A DNA stretch of 64,000 bases. Source: Rhodobacteraceae bacterium UBA6796 (GTDB lineage Bacteria > Pseudomonadota > Alphaproteobacteria > Rhodobacterales > Rhodobacteraceae). This document shows positions 38,231-46,770 of this stretch, piece by piece. The notes below the pieces were generated by a model. It was not told the DNA's origin. It saw only the letters and a program-made list of their open reading frames with translations, and ran no database searches. Both the position numbers and the translations under genes were made by a program. Numbering within the stretch: the first letter of the stretch is position 1; every line of letters begins with the position of its first letter. The stretch is taken from positions 1 through 64,000 of the forward strand of contig DKFM01000020.1 in NCBI GenBank assembly GCA_002452815.1, in the 5' to 3' direction.

Positions 38231-38914
38231 ATGATCCGGTTCCTGCCCCTTCTGCTGCTGATCGTCTACGGCCTCGTGCTGTGGCATTTCTCGGCGCGCG
38301 CGCTGGCCCGGCAACTGGATCAGAATTCGCGCCGGTTGCGTGACACGCGGCTACAGCCGGTTCTGGACCGCCTGGCGGTGGCGCTGAACCTGCCCGAGGT
38401 GCCGGTCTATGTCTATCAGGTCGAACCGATCAACGGTCTGGCCGCCCCCGACGGGCGGATCTTCCTGACCGAGGGCTTCATGGAGCAATACCGCGCCGGC
38501 AAGATCACCCCCGAGGAGATCGGATCTGTCATCGCCCATGAGATCGGCCATGTCGCGCGCGGCCATGCCCGGCGCCGGATGATCGACTTTTCCGGCCAGA
38601 ACGCCCTGCGCATCGTGCTGATGACGGTGCTGGGCCGGTTTTTGCCCTTCATCGGCATCTGGCTGGCCAATCTGCTGACCACCGCGCTGGCCGCCCGCCT
38701 CAGCCAGCGCGACGAATTCGAGGCCGACGAATTCGCCTCGGCCCTGCTGATCAAGGCGGGCTTCGGTGTGGGGCCGCAGATCTCGCTGTTCCGCAAACTC
38801 GATGCGCTGACGCAAAACCGGGCGGGCGAGATCCCCGCCTGGCTGCTGACCCACCCCAAAACCCCGCGCCGGATCGCCGCGATCGAGGCGAATGCGACAC
38901 GTTGGGGCGGCTGA
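38231..38914 (+). CDS. M48 family zinc metalloprotease
   Basis: A 227-aa membrane-anchored peptidase. The N-terminal helix spans residues 4-20. The zinc motif HEIGH is at 103-107 and the third ligand lies in DEFEADEFAS (about residue 170). A second hydrophobic stretch lies at about 127-155. It resembles HtpX/M48 quality-control proteases in short form. The ATG at 38231 was chosen because it begins the membrane helix. It lies 31 bases after dedA. Confidence 0.9.
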   Translation: MIRFLPLLLLIVYGLVLWHFSARALARQLDQNSRRLRDTRLQPVLDRLAVALNLPEVPVYVYQVEPINGLAAPDGRIFLTEGFMEQYRAGKITPEEIGSVIAHEIGHVARGHARRRMIDFSGQNALRIVLMTVLGRFLPFIGIWLANLLTTALAARLSQRDEFEADEFASALLIKAGFGVGPQISLFRKLDALTQNRAGEIPAWLLTHPKTPRRIAAIEANATRWGG

Positions 38915-38968
38915 GCCCTTACCTTTGCCCGCATGCCCCGCTAGTCTGCCCCAAAACGGGGCATCCGC

Positions 38969-40228
38969 ATGGGCGCACATGAAGTTCGACAGGTCCGCCG
39001 CCGCCGGGTGTTCTACATCCCCGGCTATGACCCGATTCATCCGCGCCGCTATCGCGAACTGTATCGCAAGGAAGGCGCCGCGCAGGCCGCGATCTCGGGC
39101 TACCAGATTGCACTGACCCCGAAACAGGGCACCGGCCCCTATGGCTGGCACGTCACCAGCACGCAGGACGGCGCCACCGTCGAAACCGATGTCGAGGTGT
39201 TGATCTGGTCGGACATCGTGCGCGAAAGCATGGGCGCCTCGATCCCGGCGACCTATGGCCAACTGGCCCGCACGGCCTTTGCCTATATCGCCTCGGGTGC
39301 ACTGTTCCGGCTGATGCGGCTGCGCAAGGGGCCGGTGATTGCCGCGCTTTACCCGATTGTCGCGCTGCTGGGGCAGGCCCTGATCGGGCTGGCGATGGGG
39401 GGGGCACTGGCGGCGCTGGCGCTCCGGCTGCTCCCTGCCTTTCCGGCCGACGGGGCTGCGGCAGTGGTGCTCGGTGCGGGCGTCATGGCCCTGACACTGC
39501 GCTGGTTCCGCCGTCAGGATGGCCGCTTCTACGCCTATTACCTGATGCATGACTACGCGTTCACCGCACGCTGGAATGGCGCCAACCCGCCCGCGCTGGA
39601 AACCCGGATGGCCGCGTTTCGTGCCACCATCGCCCAAGCCCTGACCGAAGACTGGGACGAGGTGCTGATCGTCGGCCACAGTTCGGGCGCGCATCTGGCG
39701 GTCTCGATCCTGGCCGATCTGATCCGGGATAACACCGCCGCTTCTTCTTGGCAAAAATACTCATCTGCAACGGCCCCGCCGCGCCCGGCGCTGGCCTTCC
39801 TTTCGCTGGGCCAGGTGGTCCCGATGGTCAGCTTTCTGCCCCGCGCCACCCGGCTGCGCGCGGATCTGGCCTTCCTCAGCGCCCGCCCCGAGCTGACCTG
39901 GGTCGATGTCACCGCGCCGGGCGATGGCTGCGCCTTTGCGCTGTGCGATCCGGTCAAGGTCTCGGGCGTGGCCCCCCCCGATCAGCGCGGCCCGCTGATC
40001 CTGTCGGCGGCCTTCACCCGGACGCTCAGCCCCGACCGTTGGAAAGCCCTGCGCTGGCGGTTTTTCCGCCTGCATTTCCAATATCTCTGCGCCTTCGACC
40101 GTCCCGGCGATTACGACTATTTCCGCATCACCGCGGGGCCGCAGACGCTGGCCGCGCGCTTTGCCGGGCGCCCCCCGTCAAAAAGCCGCATTGAGCGCGC
40201 GGCCAACCGCTATACCACTGTCGCATGA
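38969..40228 (+). CDS. Membrane-embedded alpha/beta hydrolase-fold protein
   Basis: A 419-aa protein. The N-terminal domain begins with the strand VFYIPGYDPIHPRRYRELY. Two hydrophobic helices (about 105-165) follow, then a hydrolase core with GHSSG at residues 236-240 (nucleophile Ser238). Residues about 258-266 (SSWQKYSSA region) are encoded by a copy of the intergenic repeat core (39741-39767), inserted in frame between the nucleophile elbow and the next strand. The stop overlaps the P450 start (ATGA), so the two are coupled and may modify the same lipid-like substrate. I cannot name the substrate. Confidence 0.78.
   Translation: MGAHEVRQVRRRRVFYIPGYDPIHPRRYRELYRKEGAAQAAISGYQIALTPKQGTGPYGWHVTSTQDGATVETDVEVLIWSDIVRESMGASIPATYGQLARTAFAYIASGALFRLMRLRKGPVIAALYPIVALLGQALIGLAMGGALAALALRLLPAFPADGAAAVVLGAGVMALTLRWFRRQDGRFYAYYLMHDYAFTARWNGANPPALETRMAAFRATIAQALTEDWDEVLIVGHSSGAHLAVSILADLIRDNTAASSWQKYSSATAPPRPALAFLSLGQVVPMVSFLPRATRLRADLAFLSARPELTWVDVTAPGDGCAFALCDPVKVSGVAPPDQRGPLILSAAFTRTLSPDRWKALRWRFFRLHFQYLCAFDRPGDYDYFRITAGPQTLAARFAGRPPSKSRIERAANRYTTVA
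39741..39767 (-). repeat. Composite repeat core inside a coding sequence (copy C)
   Basis: CTTCTTCTTGGCAAAAATAC followed by TCATCTG. 21 bases (39742-39762) are identical to the right arm of copy B. The GC hairpins of the full unit are absent. It lies in frame in the membrane hydrolase gene. Confidence 0.8.
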
Positions 40229-41595
40229 GCGCCGCCCTGCCCCCCAAACCGCCCGCCCGGCCCGCCAAGGTCTCGCTCTGGCGCTATTTCCGGCTGTTCC
40301 GGCAAGATATCCTCTCGGCGCAGCCCGCCCGGCTCTACCGCGCCTGGATGGCCGAGTTCCGCACCCCGTTCTTCCGGTCCTATCTGTGCAACGACCCCGA
40401 TCTGGTCGACCTGGTGCTCCGCCGACGCCCGATGGATTTCCCCAAATCCGACCGCGTGCGCGAGGGGCTGAAACCCCTGCTGCGCGACAGCGTGTTCATC
40501 ACCAACGGCGCGCACTGGCAACGCCAGCGCCGGATCATCGACCCCGCCTTCGAAGGCGGCCGCCTGCGCGACACCTTCCCCGCGATGTGGGATGCCGGCG
40601 TCGCCTGCGTCGAACGGCTGCGCCTGAAGATCGGCCCGGAACCGATTGAAATAGAGGCGGAAACTTCGCATGCCGCCGCCGATGTGATCTTTCGCACCCT
40701 GTTCTCGATCCCGATCGAAGATGAAACCGCTGGCGCCGTCTTTGCCGAATTCAAGGCGCATCAGCGCACCGCCCCCGTGGTCAATCTGGGCGCGTTGCTG
40801 CCACTGCCGCGCTGGTTTCCGCGCTTTCATTCCCGTGCCACGAAACGCACCGCCGCGCGGATTCGCGCCCTGATCGAAGGCCTGACCGCCGCCCGCGCCG
40901 CACAGATCGCCGCAGGCACCGCGCCCGACGATCTGGCCACCAAGATCATGACCACCCCCGACCCCGAAACCGGGCAGTGCTTCGACACGCCGGAAATGGT
41001 CGATCAGGTCGCGATCTTCTTTCTGGCCGGGCATGAAACCTCGGCCTCGGCACTGGCCTGGTCTCTCTATCTGCTGGCGCTTTACCCCGACTGGCAAGAC
41101 CGGCTGGCCACCGAGGCACAGGCGGCCATCGACCCTGAAAAACCATATTTATCAACCATCAACGCGCTGAAGTTAAGCCGCGCCACCTTCCGCGAAGCGA
41201 TGCGGCTTTATCCCCCCGTGCCGATGTTCGTGCGCGAGGCGCGCTGCCCCGAGCAGTTCCGCGACCGCGCTGTCGCCCCCGGCGCACAGGTCGTGATCAG
41301 CCCCTGGCACCTGCACCGGCACGAACGGCTGTGGGACAATCCCGACGGCTTCGACCCCGGCCGATGGGAGACAGAAAACGGCAAGACCTGCCTGCGCAAC
41401 GCCTATATCCCCTTCTCGACCGGCCCGCGCGTCTGCCCGGGCGCGGGATTCGCGATGGCCGAGGGCCCACTGATCCTGTCGATGATCCTGCGCGAATTCC
41501 GCGTGGCCCCGGTGCCCGAGCGCCCGGCGATGCCGGTCGCCCATCTGACGGTGCGCGGAAAAGACGGGATCTGGCTGCATCTCAGCCCGCGCTAG
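40225..41595 (+). CDS. Cytochrome P450
   Basis: A 456-aa soluble bacterial P450. The I-helix oxygen-activation motif AGHETS begins at residue 268. The ExxR helix is FREAMRLYPP, and the heme loop FSTGPRVCPGAGF has Cys404 as iron ligand. It needs ferredoxin or flavodoxin partners, and none is adjacent. The long N-terminal segment (WRYFRLFRQDILSAQPARLYRAWM) and the sequence style resemble the fatty-acid or terpenoid hydroxylase clade. Coupled to the upstream membrane hydrolase by an ATGA overlap. Substrate unknown. Confidence 0.93.
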   Translation: MSAALPPKPPARPAKVSLWRYFRLFRQDILSAQPARLYRAWMAEFRTPFFRSYLCNDPDLVDLVLRRRPMDFPKSDRVREGLKPLLRDSVFITNGAHWQRQRRIIDPAFEGGRLRDTFPAMWDAGVACVERLRLKIGPEPIEIEAETSHAAADVIFRTLFSIPIEDETAGAVFAEFKAHQRTAPVVNLGALLPLPRWFPRFHSRATKRTAARIRALIEGLTAARAAQIAAGTAPDDLATKIMTTPDPETGQCFDTPEMVDQVAIFFLAGHETSASALAWSLYLLALYPDWQDRLATEAQAAIDPEKPYLSTINALKLSRATFREAMRLYPPVPMFVREARCPEQFRDRAVAPGAQVVISPWHLHRHERLWDNPDGFDPGRWETENGKTCLRNAYIPFSTGPRVCPGAGFAMAEGPLILSMILREFRVAPVPERPAMPVAHLTVRGKDGIWLHLSPR

Positions 41596-41715
41596 GGGGC
41601 GCTGCCCCCGGCTGCGGTCCGCAGCCTCCCCCGGGATATTTGCACCAAGATGAAAAGGCACAGTTTCATCTTGGTGCAAATATCCTGCGGGGGTCCGGGG
41701 GTGCAAAACCCCCGG
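41595..41715. repeat. Composite repeat, perfect inverted pair (copy D)
   Basis: GC palindrome GGGGGCGCTGCCCCC (41595-41609), hairpin GGCTGCGG-T-CCGCAGCC (41610-41626), then a dyad with 22-base perfect arms (41634-41655 and 41664-41685; core GATATTTGCACCAAGATG) around an 8-base loop, and a closing hairpin CCGGGGG-N7-CCCCCGG (41695-41715). It lies between the convergent P450 and carboxypeptidase genes and could serve as a bidirectional terminator. Confidence 0.85.
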
Positions 41716-41722
41716 TGTCCGC

Positions 41723-43192
41723 TCACAACCCGTAGATCGCGCTGAATTTAGCCTCCAGATAGTCCAGCAGAGGTGCCTCGGTGGGGGCAAAACCGCAGGC
41801 GTGTTCGATCGTGGCGGCCGGGGGGCGCAGCCCGCCGTGCGTTTGCAGATGGGCGCGCAGCCAGTCGGTTGCAGGCGCGGCACTGCCCTGCGCAAGGCTC
41901 GCGTCGATCCCGGGCACGGCGGCGCGCATCGCCTGGTTCAAACAGCCCGCGTAGACATTGCCCAGGCTGTAGGTCGGGAAATAACCGAACAGCCCCACCG
42001 GCCAGTGCACATCCTGCAGGAACCCGTGCGAGGGGCGATCCACCGCCACGCCGAAATCGGCGGCGAACCGGGCGTTCCAGGCCTCTTCCAGATCGGTGAC
42101 TTCGAGCTTGCCGGTAATCAGGTCGCGCTCCAGATCGAAGCGCAGCATGATATGCAGGTTGTAATGCAGTTCATCGGCCTCGGTGCGGATGAAGCCGGGG
42201 GTCACGCGGTTGACGATGGCGTGGAAGGCCTCGGGGCTGGCGACGCCGAAATCGCCGAAGGCTTCCACCATGCGCTGATACAGCCAGCCGGTGAAGGACG
42301 CCGAGCGGCCGAGCTGGTTTTCATAGATCCGGCTCTGGCTTTCATGCACCCCCATCGACACCCCGCGCCCCAGCGGCGTGAACCGATAGGCCGGGTCGAT
42401 GCCCTGTTCATAGCAGGCATGCCCAACCTCGTGGATCGTCGAATAGAGGCAGTTGAACGGGTCACTTTCGCTGACCCGCGTCGTGATCCGCGCATCATTG
42501 CCGCCGCCCGACGAGAACGGATGCACCGCCATGTCCAGCCGTCCCCGGGTCCAGTCGTAGCCGAAGGCGGTGGCGCAGATCCGCGCGATGCGCAGCTGCG
42601 TGGCCTCGGGGAAGACGTGGTTCAGCGCGGCGGGCTGGGTTTCGGCGCCCAGCACCCGTTCGCGCAGCGCGACCAGACGCGGACGCATCCGGTCGAACAT
42701 CGCGCCCAGCTGGCGATGGGTGGCGCCGGGTTCGTAATCGTCCAAGAGCGCATCATACAGATCGCCGTTCGACAGGCACTCGGCCTCTTCGCGTTTCAGC
42801 CGCACCACCTCTTCCAGCGTCGGCAGGAAGGCCGAGGGATCTTCGTTTGCGCGGGCCTCGGCCCAGATGCCCTGGCTGAGCGAGGTCAGCCGCGCCAGTT
42901 CCGCCGCCAGCCGCGCCGGAATCCGGGTGTTGCGGTTGTAGCTGCGCGCGATCAGGTCGAGCGTGCGGGCCTCGACCTCGGATGTGGCCTCGGCACGGGC
43001 CAGCCAGTCTTCGATCCGGGGATCGGTGCGACGCGCGTGCAGCACGCCTTCAAGCGCCGCGATCTCGTCGGCGCGCTGATCGGTAGCGCCGCGCGGCATC
43101 ATGGTTTCCTGATCCCAGCCCAGCCGCTCGGCAATCGCGCCAAGCGCCTCGGTGTCATGCTGAAAGGCCGCAAGTTCTTGATAAGCCGTCAT
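41723..43192 (-). CDS. M32 family carboxypeptidase
   Basis: A 489-aa cytosolic zinc carboxypeptidase of the Taq family. The zinc motif is HEVGH (His254-His258) with the following Glu in MGVHESQSRIYENQLGRS. DVHWPVGLFGYFPTYSLGN near the C-terminus is the usual M32 signature. The ATG at 43192 has GGAGG upstream and overlaps the ctaA stop (ATGA). It removes C-terminal residues from peptides. No signal peptide. Confidence 0.93.
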   Translation of the reverse strand: MTAYQELAAFQHDTEALGAIAERLGWDQETMMPRGATDQRADEIAALEGVLHARRTDPRIEDWLARAEATSEVEARTLDLIARSYNRNTRIPARLAAELARLTSLSQGIWAEARANEDPSAFLPTLEEVVRLKREEAECLSNGDLYDALLDDYEPGATHRQLGAMFDRMRPRLVALRERVLGAETQPAALNHVFPEATQLRIARICATAFGYDWTRGRLDMAVHPFSSGGGNDARITTRVSESDPFNCLYSTIHEVGHACYEQGIDPAYRFTPLGRGVSMGVHESQSRIYENQLGRSASFTGWLYQRMVEAFGDFGVASPEAFHAIVNRVTPGFIRTEADELHYNLHIMLRFDLERDLITGKLEVTDLEEAWNARFAADFGVAVDRPSHGFLQDVHWPVGLFGYFPTYSLGNVYAGCLNQAMRAAVPGIDASLAQGSAAPATDWLRAHLQTHGGLRPPAATIEHACGFAPTEAPLLDYLEAKFSAIYGL

Positions 43193-44340
43193 TTCGACCT
43201 CCGAATGGATTGGACAACAGGATAACGCGCCAGGTGGCGTGCGCGGATGATCAGAACCCAGGCGACGACCGCGCCCAGCTGGTGGGCCAGCCCCAGTGCA
43301 AGCGGCGCGCCATGCATCACCGTGGCGATGCCCAGCACCGCCTGAAACAGCAGCCACACCCCCATCAGGGTGAAGGCGCCCTGCGTCACCGGATGCGCCG
43401 AGCGCCGCCCCTTGAGCGCGGTAACGATCCCGAAGGCCAGCAGACCGTAGCCCGCCATCCGGTGGATGAATTGCACAAGGCCCGGGTCTTCAAAGAAATT
43501 GCGCCACAGCGGCGTGATCGCGAAGGGATCGGGCGGCAGGAAATGCCCGCCCATCCAGGGCCAGTCGGTGAAGCCGCGGCCCGCGTCGATCCCAGCCACC
43601 AGCGCGCCCAGAATGATTTGCAGGAAGGCGAAATGCATCACCCCGGTCGCCATGCCGAAAAGCTTCGGTTCCGCCAGACGGCGCGCCTGCAGCAGCGCCG
43701 CCTCGGTGCGCCCGAGGCTGAGCACATACCAGGCGATCAGCCCGAGGATCGCGAAGCCCAGCCCCAGATGCACCGCCAGCCGATAGGAGGCGACCGAGAC
43801 CATCTCGCCGCTCAGCCCCGAGCTGACCATCCACCAGCCGATCGCGCCCTGCAGCCCGCCAAGCGCGCCCAAAAGCCAGAAGCGTTTCGACCAGCCCACC
43901 GGCACCCGCCGGGTCAGCGCGAAGCCCGCGAATCCCAGTGCCCAGACCAGCCCGATCACCCGGCCCAGTTGCCGATGCCCCCATTCCCACCAGTAGATGC
44001 CCTTGAACTCGGGCAGGGTCATGTCCGGGTTTTGCAGGGCAAACTGCGGAATTTGCTGATATTTCGTGAATTCGGATTGCCAGTCGGCATCAGACATCGG
44101 CGGCAGTGCCCCGGTGACGGGCTTCCATTCGGTGATCGACAGCCCCGCATCCGACAGACGCGTCGCCCCACCGACGGCGATCATTGCCACCACCAGTGCA
44201 AACAGCACAAGCAGCCAGACCCGGATCGCCGCACGCGCGCCGCGCGGGCGGGCGTCGATCATCCCGCCTTTCGGGGCGGGTTTCGGCACGCCGGCCTGAT
44301 CGGGGCTGACCTCCTCGAAAATGCTGCGCTTCTGGCTCAT
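43189..44340 (-). CDS. ctaA: Heme A synthase (COX15/CtaA)
   Basis: A 383-aa membrane protein with eight predicted helices converting heme O to heme A for aa3-type cytochrome oxidase. The blocks GGATRLSDAGLSITEWKPVTG, the His-containing WWEWGHRQLGR, LAVHLGLGF, FIHRMAGYGL and LAHQLGAVV carry the heme-ligating histidines. The ATG at 44340 has GGGAGAG upstream; 18 further upstream codons lack support. It is coupled to the downstream carboxypeptidase by an ATGA overlap. Confidence 0.94.
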   Translation of the reverse strand: MSQKRSIFEEVSPDQAGVPKPAPKGGMIDARPRGARAAIRVWLLVLFALVVAMIAVGGATRLSDAGLSITEWKPVTGALPPMSDADWQSEFTKYQQIPQFALQNPDMTLPEFKGIYWWEWGHRQLGRVIGLVWALGFAGFALTRRVPVGWSKRFWLLGALGGLQGAIGWWMVSSGLSGEMVSVASYRLAVHLGLGFAILGLIAWYVLSLGRTEAALLQARRLAEPKLFGMATGVMHFAFLQIILGALVAGIDAGRGFTDWPWMGGHFLPPDPFAITPLWRNFFEDPGLVQFIHRMAGYGLLAFGIVTALKGRRSAHPVTQGAFTLMGVWLLFQAVLGIATVMHGAPLALGLAHQLGAVVAWVLIIRARHLARYPVVQSIRRSK

Positions 44341-44435
44341 CCGTCTCTCCCAAGTTGCGCGCGCCAGACTAGGCCCCGGCGCGAGGGGGGGCAAGGGGGC
44401 GCGGAACCGCCGGGGCGCCTGGGTTTTGCGGCGCT

Positions 44436-44499
44436 AGGGGCGCGGCCCCTCTTGGCGCTGCGCGCCAATTCACCCCGGGATATTTGGACCAAAGAGAAA
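44436..44499 (+). repeat. Composite repeat, single half-unit with decayed partner (copy E)
   Basis: Palindrome AGGGGCGCGGCCCCT (44436-44450), hairpin TTGGCGC-TGC-GCGCCAA (44452-44468), core CCCCGGGATATTTGGACCAA followed by AGAGAAA (44473-44499). Downstream, TTTCATCCTGGCGCCCCC (44511-44528) looks like a truncated inverted core that has lost the ATATT part. Confidence 0.75.
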
Positions 44500-44535
44500 G
44501 GGGGGCGGGATTTCATCCTGGCGCCCCCTGCCCGC

Positions 44536-45246
44536 TCAGGGAAAGCGCGCGCCGCTTTCCAGCCGGGTGCGCAGGGCCGCCAGACCGCCATGCGCATCGG
44601 CCCAGTGCAGCACCGCGCAGGCGGCTTCGGCGTAAAGCCAGGTCTCGCGCGCGGCCAGGGGCGCCCAGTCGAACGCCGAGGACGGCAGATCGGCGCGCGG
44701 GGTCCGCAGGCAGCGCGCAGGGCCTGTTCCGGGGCCCAGATAGCGCGGGTCGTCCGAGATCAGCACCGAAAGCCCCTCGTCCATCCAGGTCGGCAACCGC
44801 CCACGGATCTGCCCCGTCACCCCCAGCCGCGCGTGGGTTTCGGTATGGGCCAGCTCATGCGTCAGGATCGTCTGGCTCAGCCCGCGCGGCGCCAGGCGCA
44901 CCACCGAAACCGGCCCGAGCGAATAGGTCACCGCCGCCGCGCCGCGGCCGCCCAGACGGCGATCGCAGCGGCGCGTTTCGCAGGCCAGAATGCGCAGATG
45001 TGCCTTGGGCGGGCCATAAAAGGCGGCGATCTGCGCGCGCGATGCGCCCAGTTGCGCCAGCAGGGCCGCGCGGGCGGCCGGTGGCATCGAGGCTTCGACA
45101 TAGACCCCCGGCGCGGCCCGTTCGAGCCCATAGCAGCCCGGGCAGATCGCGCCGCGCAGCACCGGAAAGAACCCGGCCAGCGCCACCAGCCCGAGCCCTG
45201 CCCCAAGGCTCGTCGCGATCAGGAATTTGCGCAAGATCCGCATCAT
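44536..45246 (-). CDS. Membrane-anchored HExxH metallopeptidase-like protein (unknown)
   Basis: A 236-aa protein with an N-terminal signal anchor (ILRKFLIATSLGAGLGLVAL) and a predicted gluzincin-like site: HELAH at residues 130-134 and a downstream WMDEG with Glu157, the spacing seen in MA-clan peptidases. There are two CxxC-like pairs (CPGC near residue 37 and CETRRC near 90-95), suggesting disulfides in the periplasm. I do not recognise a named family. It stands alone between ctaA and an RNA methyltransferase. Confidence 0.72.
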   Translation of the reverse strand: MMRILRKFLIATSLGAGLGLVALAGFFPVLRGAICPGCYGLERAAPGVYVEASMPPAARAALLAQLGASRAQIAAFYGPPKAHLRILACETRRCDRRLGGRGAAAVTYSLGPVSVVRLAPRGLSQTILTHELAHTETHARLGVTGQIRGRLPTWMDEGLSVLISDDPRYLGPGTGPARCLRTPRADLPSSAFDWAPLAARETWLYAEAACAVLHWADAHGGLAALRTRLESGARFP

Positions 45247-45284
45247 CCCCCTGACCTAGGCGCCCCGTGCCGGGCCAGCAAGCC

Positions 45285-46037
45285 CTAGCGCGGCACCCGC
45301 GTCAGTTTGCGCAGCACGCCATGCAGCGTCTGCACATCCGCCCGCGTCAGCCCGAACCGCGTCCACATGTTGCGCAGGTTGCGCTTCATCATCGGCGCCT
45401 TGCCTTCGGGGAAGAAGAACCCTGCCTCCTGCAGCCGTTCTTCATAGTGATCGCCCAGTTTCTCGACCTCCAGCGCCGAGGCGGTCTCGCCCCCCGCAAG
45501 CCCGGGGTCGATCGGCGCCACATCCACCGTCTGACGCGAGAATTCATAGGCCGTCAGCAGCACCGCCTGCGCCAGATTGAGCGAGAAGAAGGCCGGGTTC
45601 ACCGGCACCGTGATGATCGCATTGGCGCGCACGATGTCGTCGTTTTCCAGCCCGGTGCGTTCGGGGCCGAACAGCACCGCCACCTTTTCCCCGCGCGCGA
45701 TGCGGGTGCGCGCCTCGGTCATCGCGGCCTCGGGGGTGTAGATCGGCTTGGTCAGCTCGCGCCCGCGGGCGGTGGTGGCAAAGACGAAATCGCAATCGGC
45801 AATCGCCGCGCCGGTATCGGCAAACACGCCCGCATGATCCAGCACCTGCCCCGCCGCGCCCGAGGCCATCGCCACCGCCTTCGGGTTGGGCCAGCCATCG
45901 CGCGGGTTGACCAGCCGCAGCCGGTCCAGCCCGAAGTTCAGCATCGCCCGCGCGGCCGCGCCGATATTCTCGCCCATTTGTGGCCGCACCAGGATGAACA
46001 GCGGGAACTTCGGCAGATCGGGGGTCGGGTCGGTCAT
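45285..46037 (-). CDS. tRNA/rRNA 2'-O-methyltransferase (TrmJ/SPOUT family)
   Basis: A 250-aa SPOUT-class methyltransferase. FILVRPQMGENIGAAARAMLNFGL at the N-terminus, VAVLFGPERTGLENDDI and VPVNPAFFSLNLAQAVLLTAYE form the three knot motifs. It most resembles TrmJ, which methylates position 32 of tRNA. The ATG at 46037 has AAGGAG eight bases upstream; 35 further codons upstream are unsupported. It is divergent from the thiE-like gene. Confidence 0.9.
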   Translation of the reverse strand: MTDPTPDLPKFPLFILVRPQMGENIGAAARAMLNFGLDRLRLVNPRDGWPNPKAVAMASGAAGQVLDHAGVFADTGAAIADCDFVFATTARGRELTKPIYTPEAAMTEARTRIARGEKVAVLFGPERTGLENDDIVRANAIITVPVNPAFFSLNLAQAVLLTAYEFSRQTVDVAPIDPGLAGGETASALEVEKLGDHYEERLQEAGFFFPEGKAPMMKRNLRNMWTRFGLTRADVQTLHGVLRKLTRVPR

Positions 46038-46131
46038 GGGCAGGCTCCTTTCCCCCGCCATAAGGTGCCACGCGCCCACTGGCAAGGCCGCCGCCCTTGC
46101 GCTAGAACGCCCCAAACCGAAAGGACGTGCC

Positions 46132-46752
46132 ATGGCCGACACTGAACGCCCGCAGATCTATCTGATTACCCCGCCGAGCTTCGATCTCGAGACCTTCCCC
46201 GCGCAGCTGGACCGGGTTCTGGCCGCGCATGAGGTGGCCTGCATCCGGCTGGCGCTGGCCACCAAGGACGAGGACGCGCAGGGCCGCGCGGCGGATGCCT
46301 GCCGCGAGGTGGCGCATCGTCACGACGTGGCGCTGGTGATCGAGAACCATATCAAGCTGGTCGACCGGCACGGGCTGGATGGCGTGCATCTGACCGATGG
46401 CGCGCGCACCGTGCGCTATGCGCGCAAGGAACTGGGTCAGGATGCGATCGTGGGCGCGTGGTGTGGTGCCTCGCGCCATGACGGGATGAACGCGGGCGAG
46501 GCGGGCGCCGATTACGTCTGCTTCGGTCCGGTCGGCGAAACCGCGCTTGGCGCGGGCGAACTGGCGCCGCGCGATCTGTTCGCCTGGTGGTCCGAAGTCA
46601 TCGAGGTGCCGGTGGTGGCCGAGGGCAACCTGACCGAAGACCTGATCCGCGAGTTCACCCCGGTCACCGATTTCTTCGCCCTGGGCGAGGAAATCTGGCG
46701 CGAGGACGACCCGGCCGCCGCGCTGGGGCGGATGATCGCGGCGATGGGCTGA
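46132..46752 (+). CDS. thiE: Thiamine phosphate synthase family protein
   Basis: A 206-aa TIM-barrel protein of the TenI/ThiE family, coupling HMP-PP and HET-P to thiamine phosphate. The order RPQIYLITPPSFD, ALVIENHIKLVDRHGLDGVHL, GADYVCFGPVGET and VPVVAEGNLTEDLI follows the ThiE pattern, but several active-site positions differ from E. coli ThiE (for instance EN..IKL in place of ND..DLA). A TenI-like role is therefore possible. GAAAGGA precedes the start. The next gene, a P-loop kinase, follows 18 bases later. Confidence 0.75.
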   Translation: MADTERPQIYLITPPSFDLETFPAQLDRVLAAHEVACIRLALATKDEDAQGRAADACREVAHRHDVALVIENHIKLVDRHGLDGVHLTDGARTVRYARKELGQDAIVGAWCGASRHDGMNAGEAGADYVCFGPVGETALGAGELAPRDLFAWWSEVIEVPVVAEGNLTEDLIREFTPVTDFFALGEEIWREDDPAAALGRMIAAMG

Positions 46753-46770
46753 GCAAGGGACCGCAGGCGG

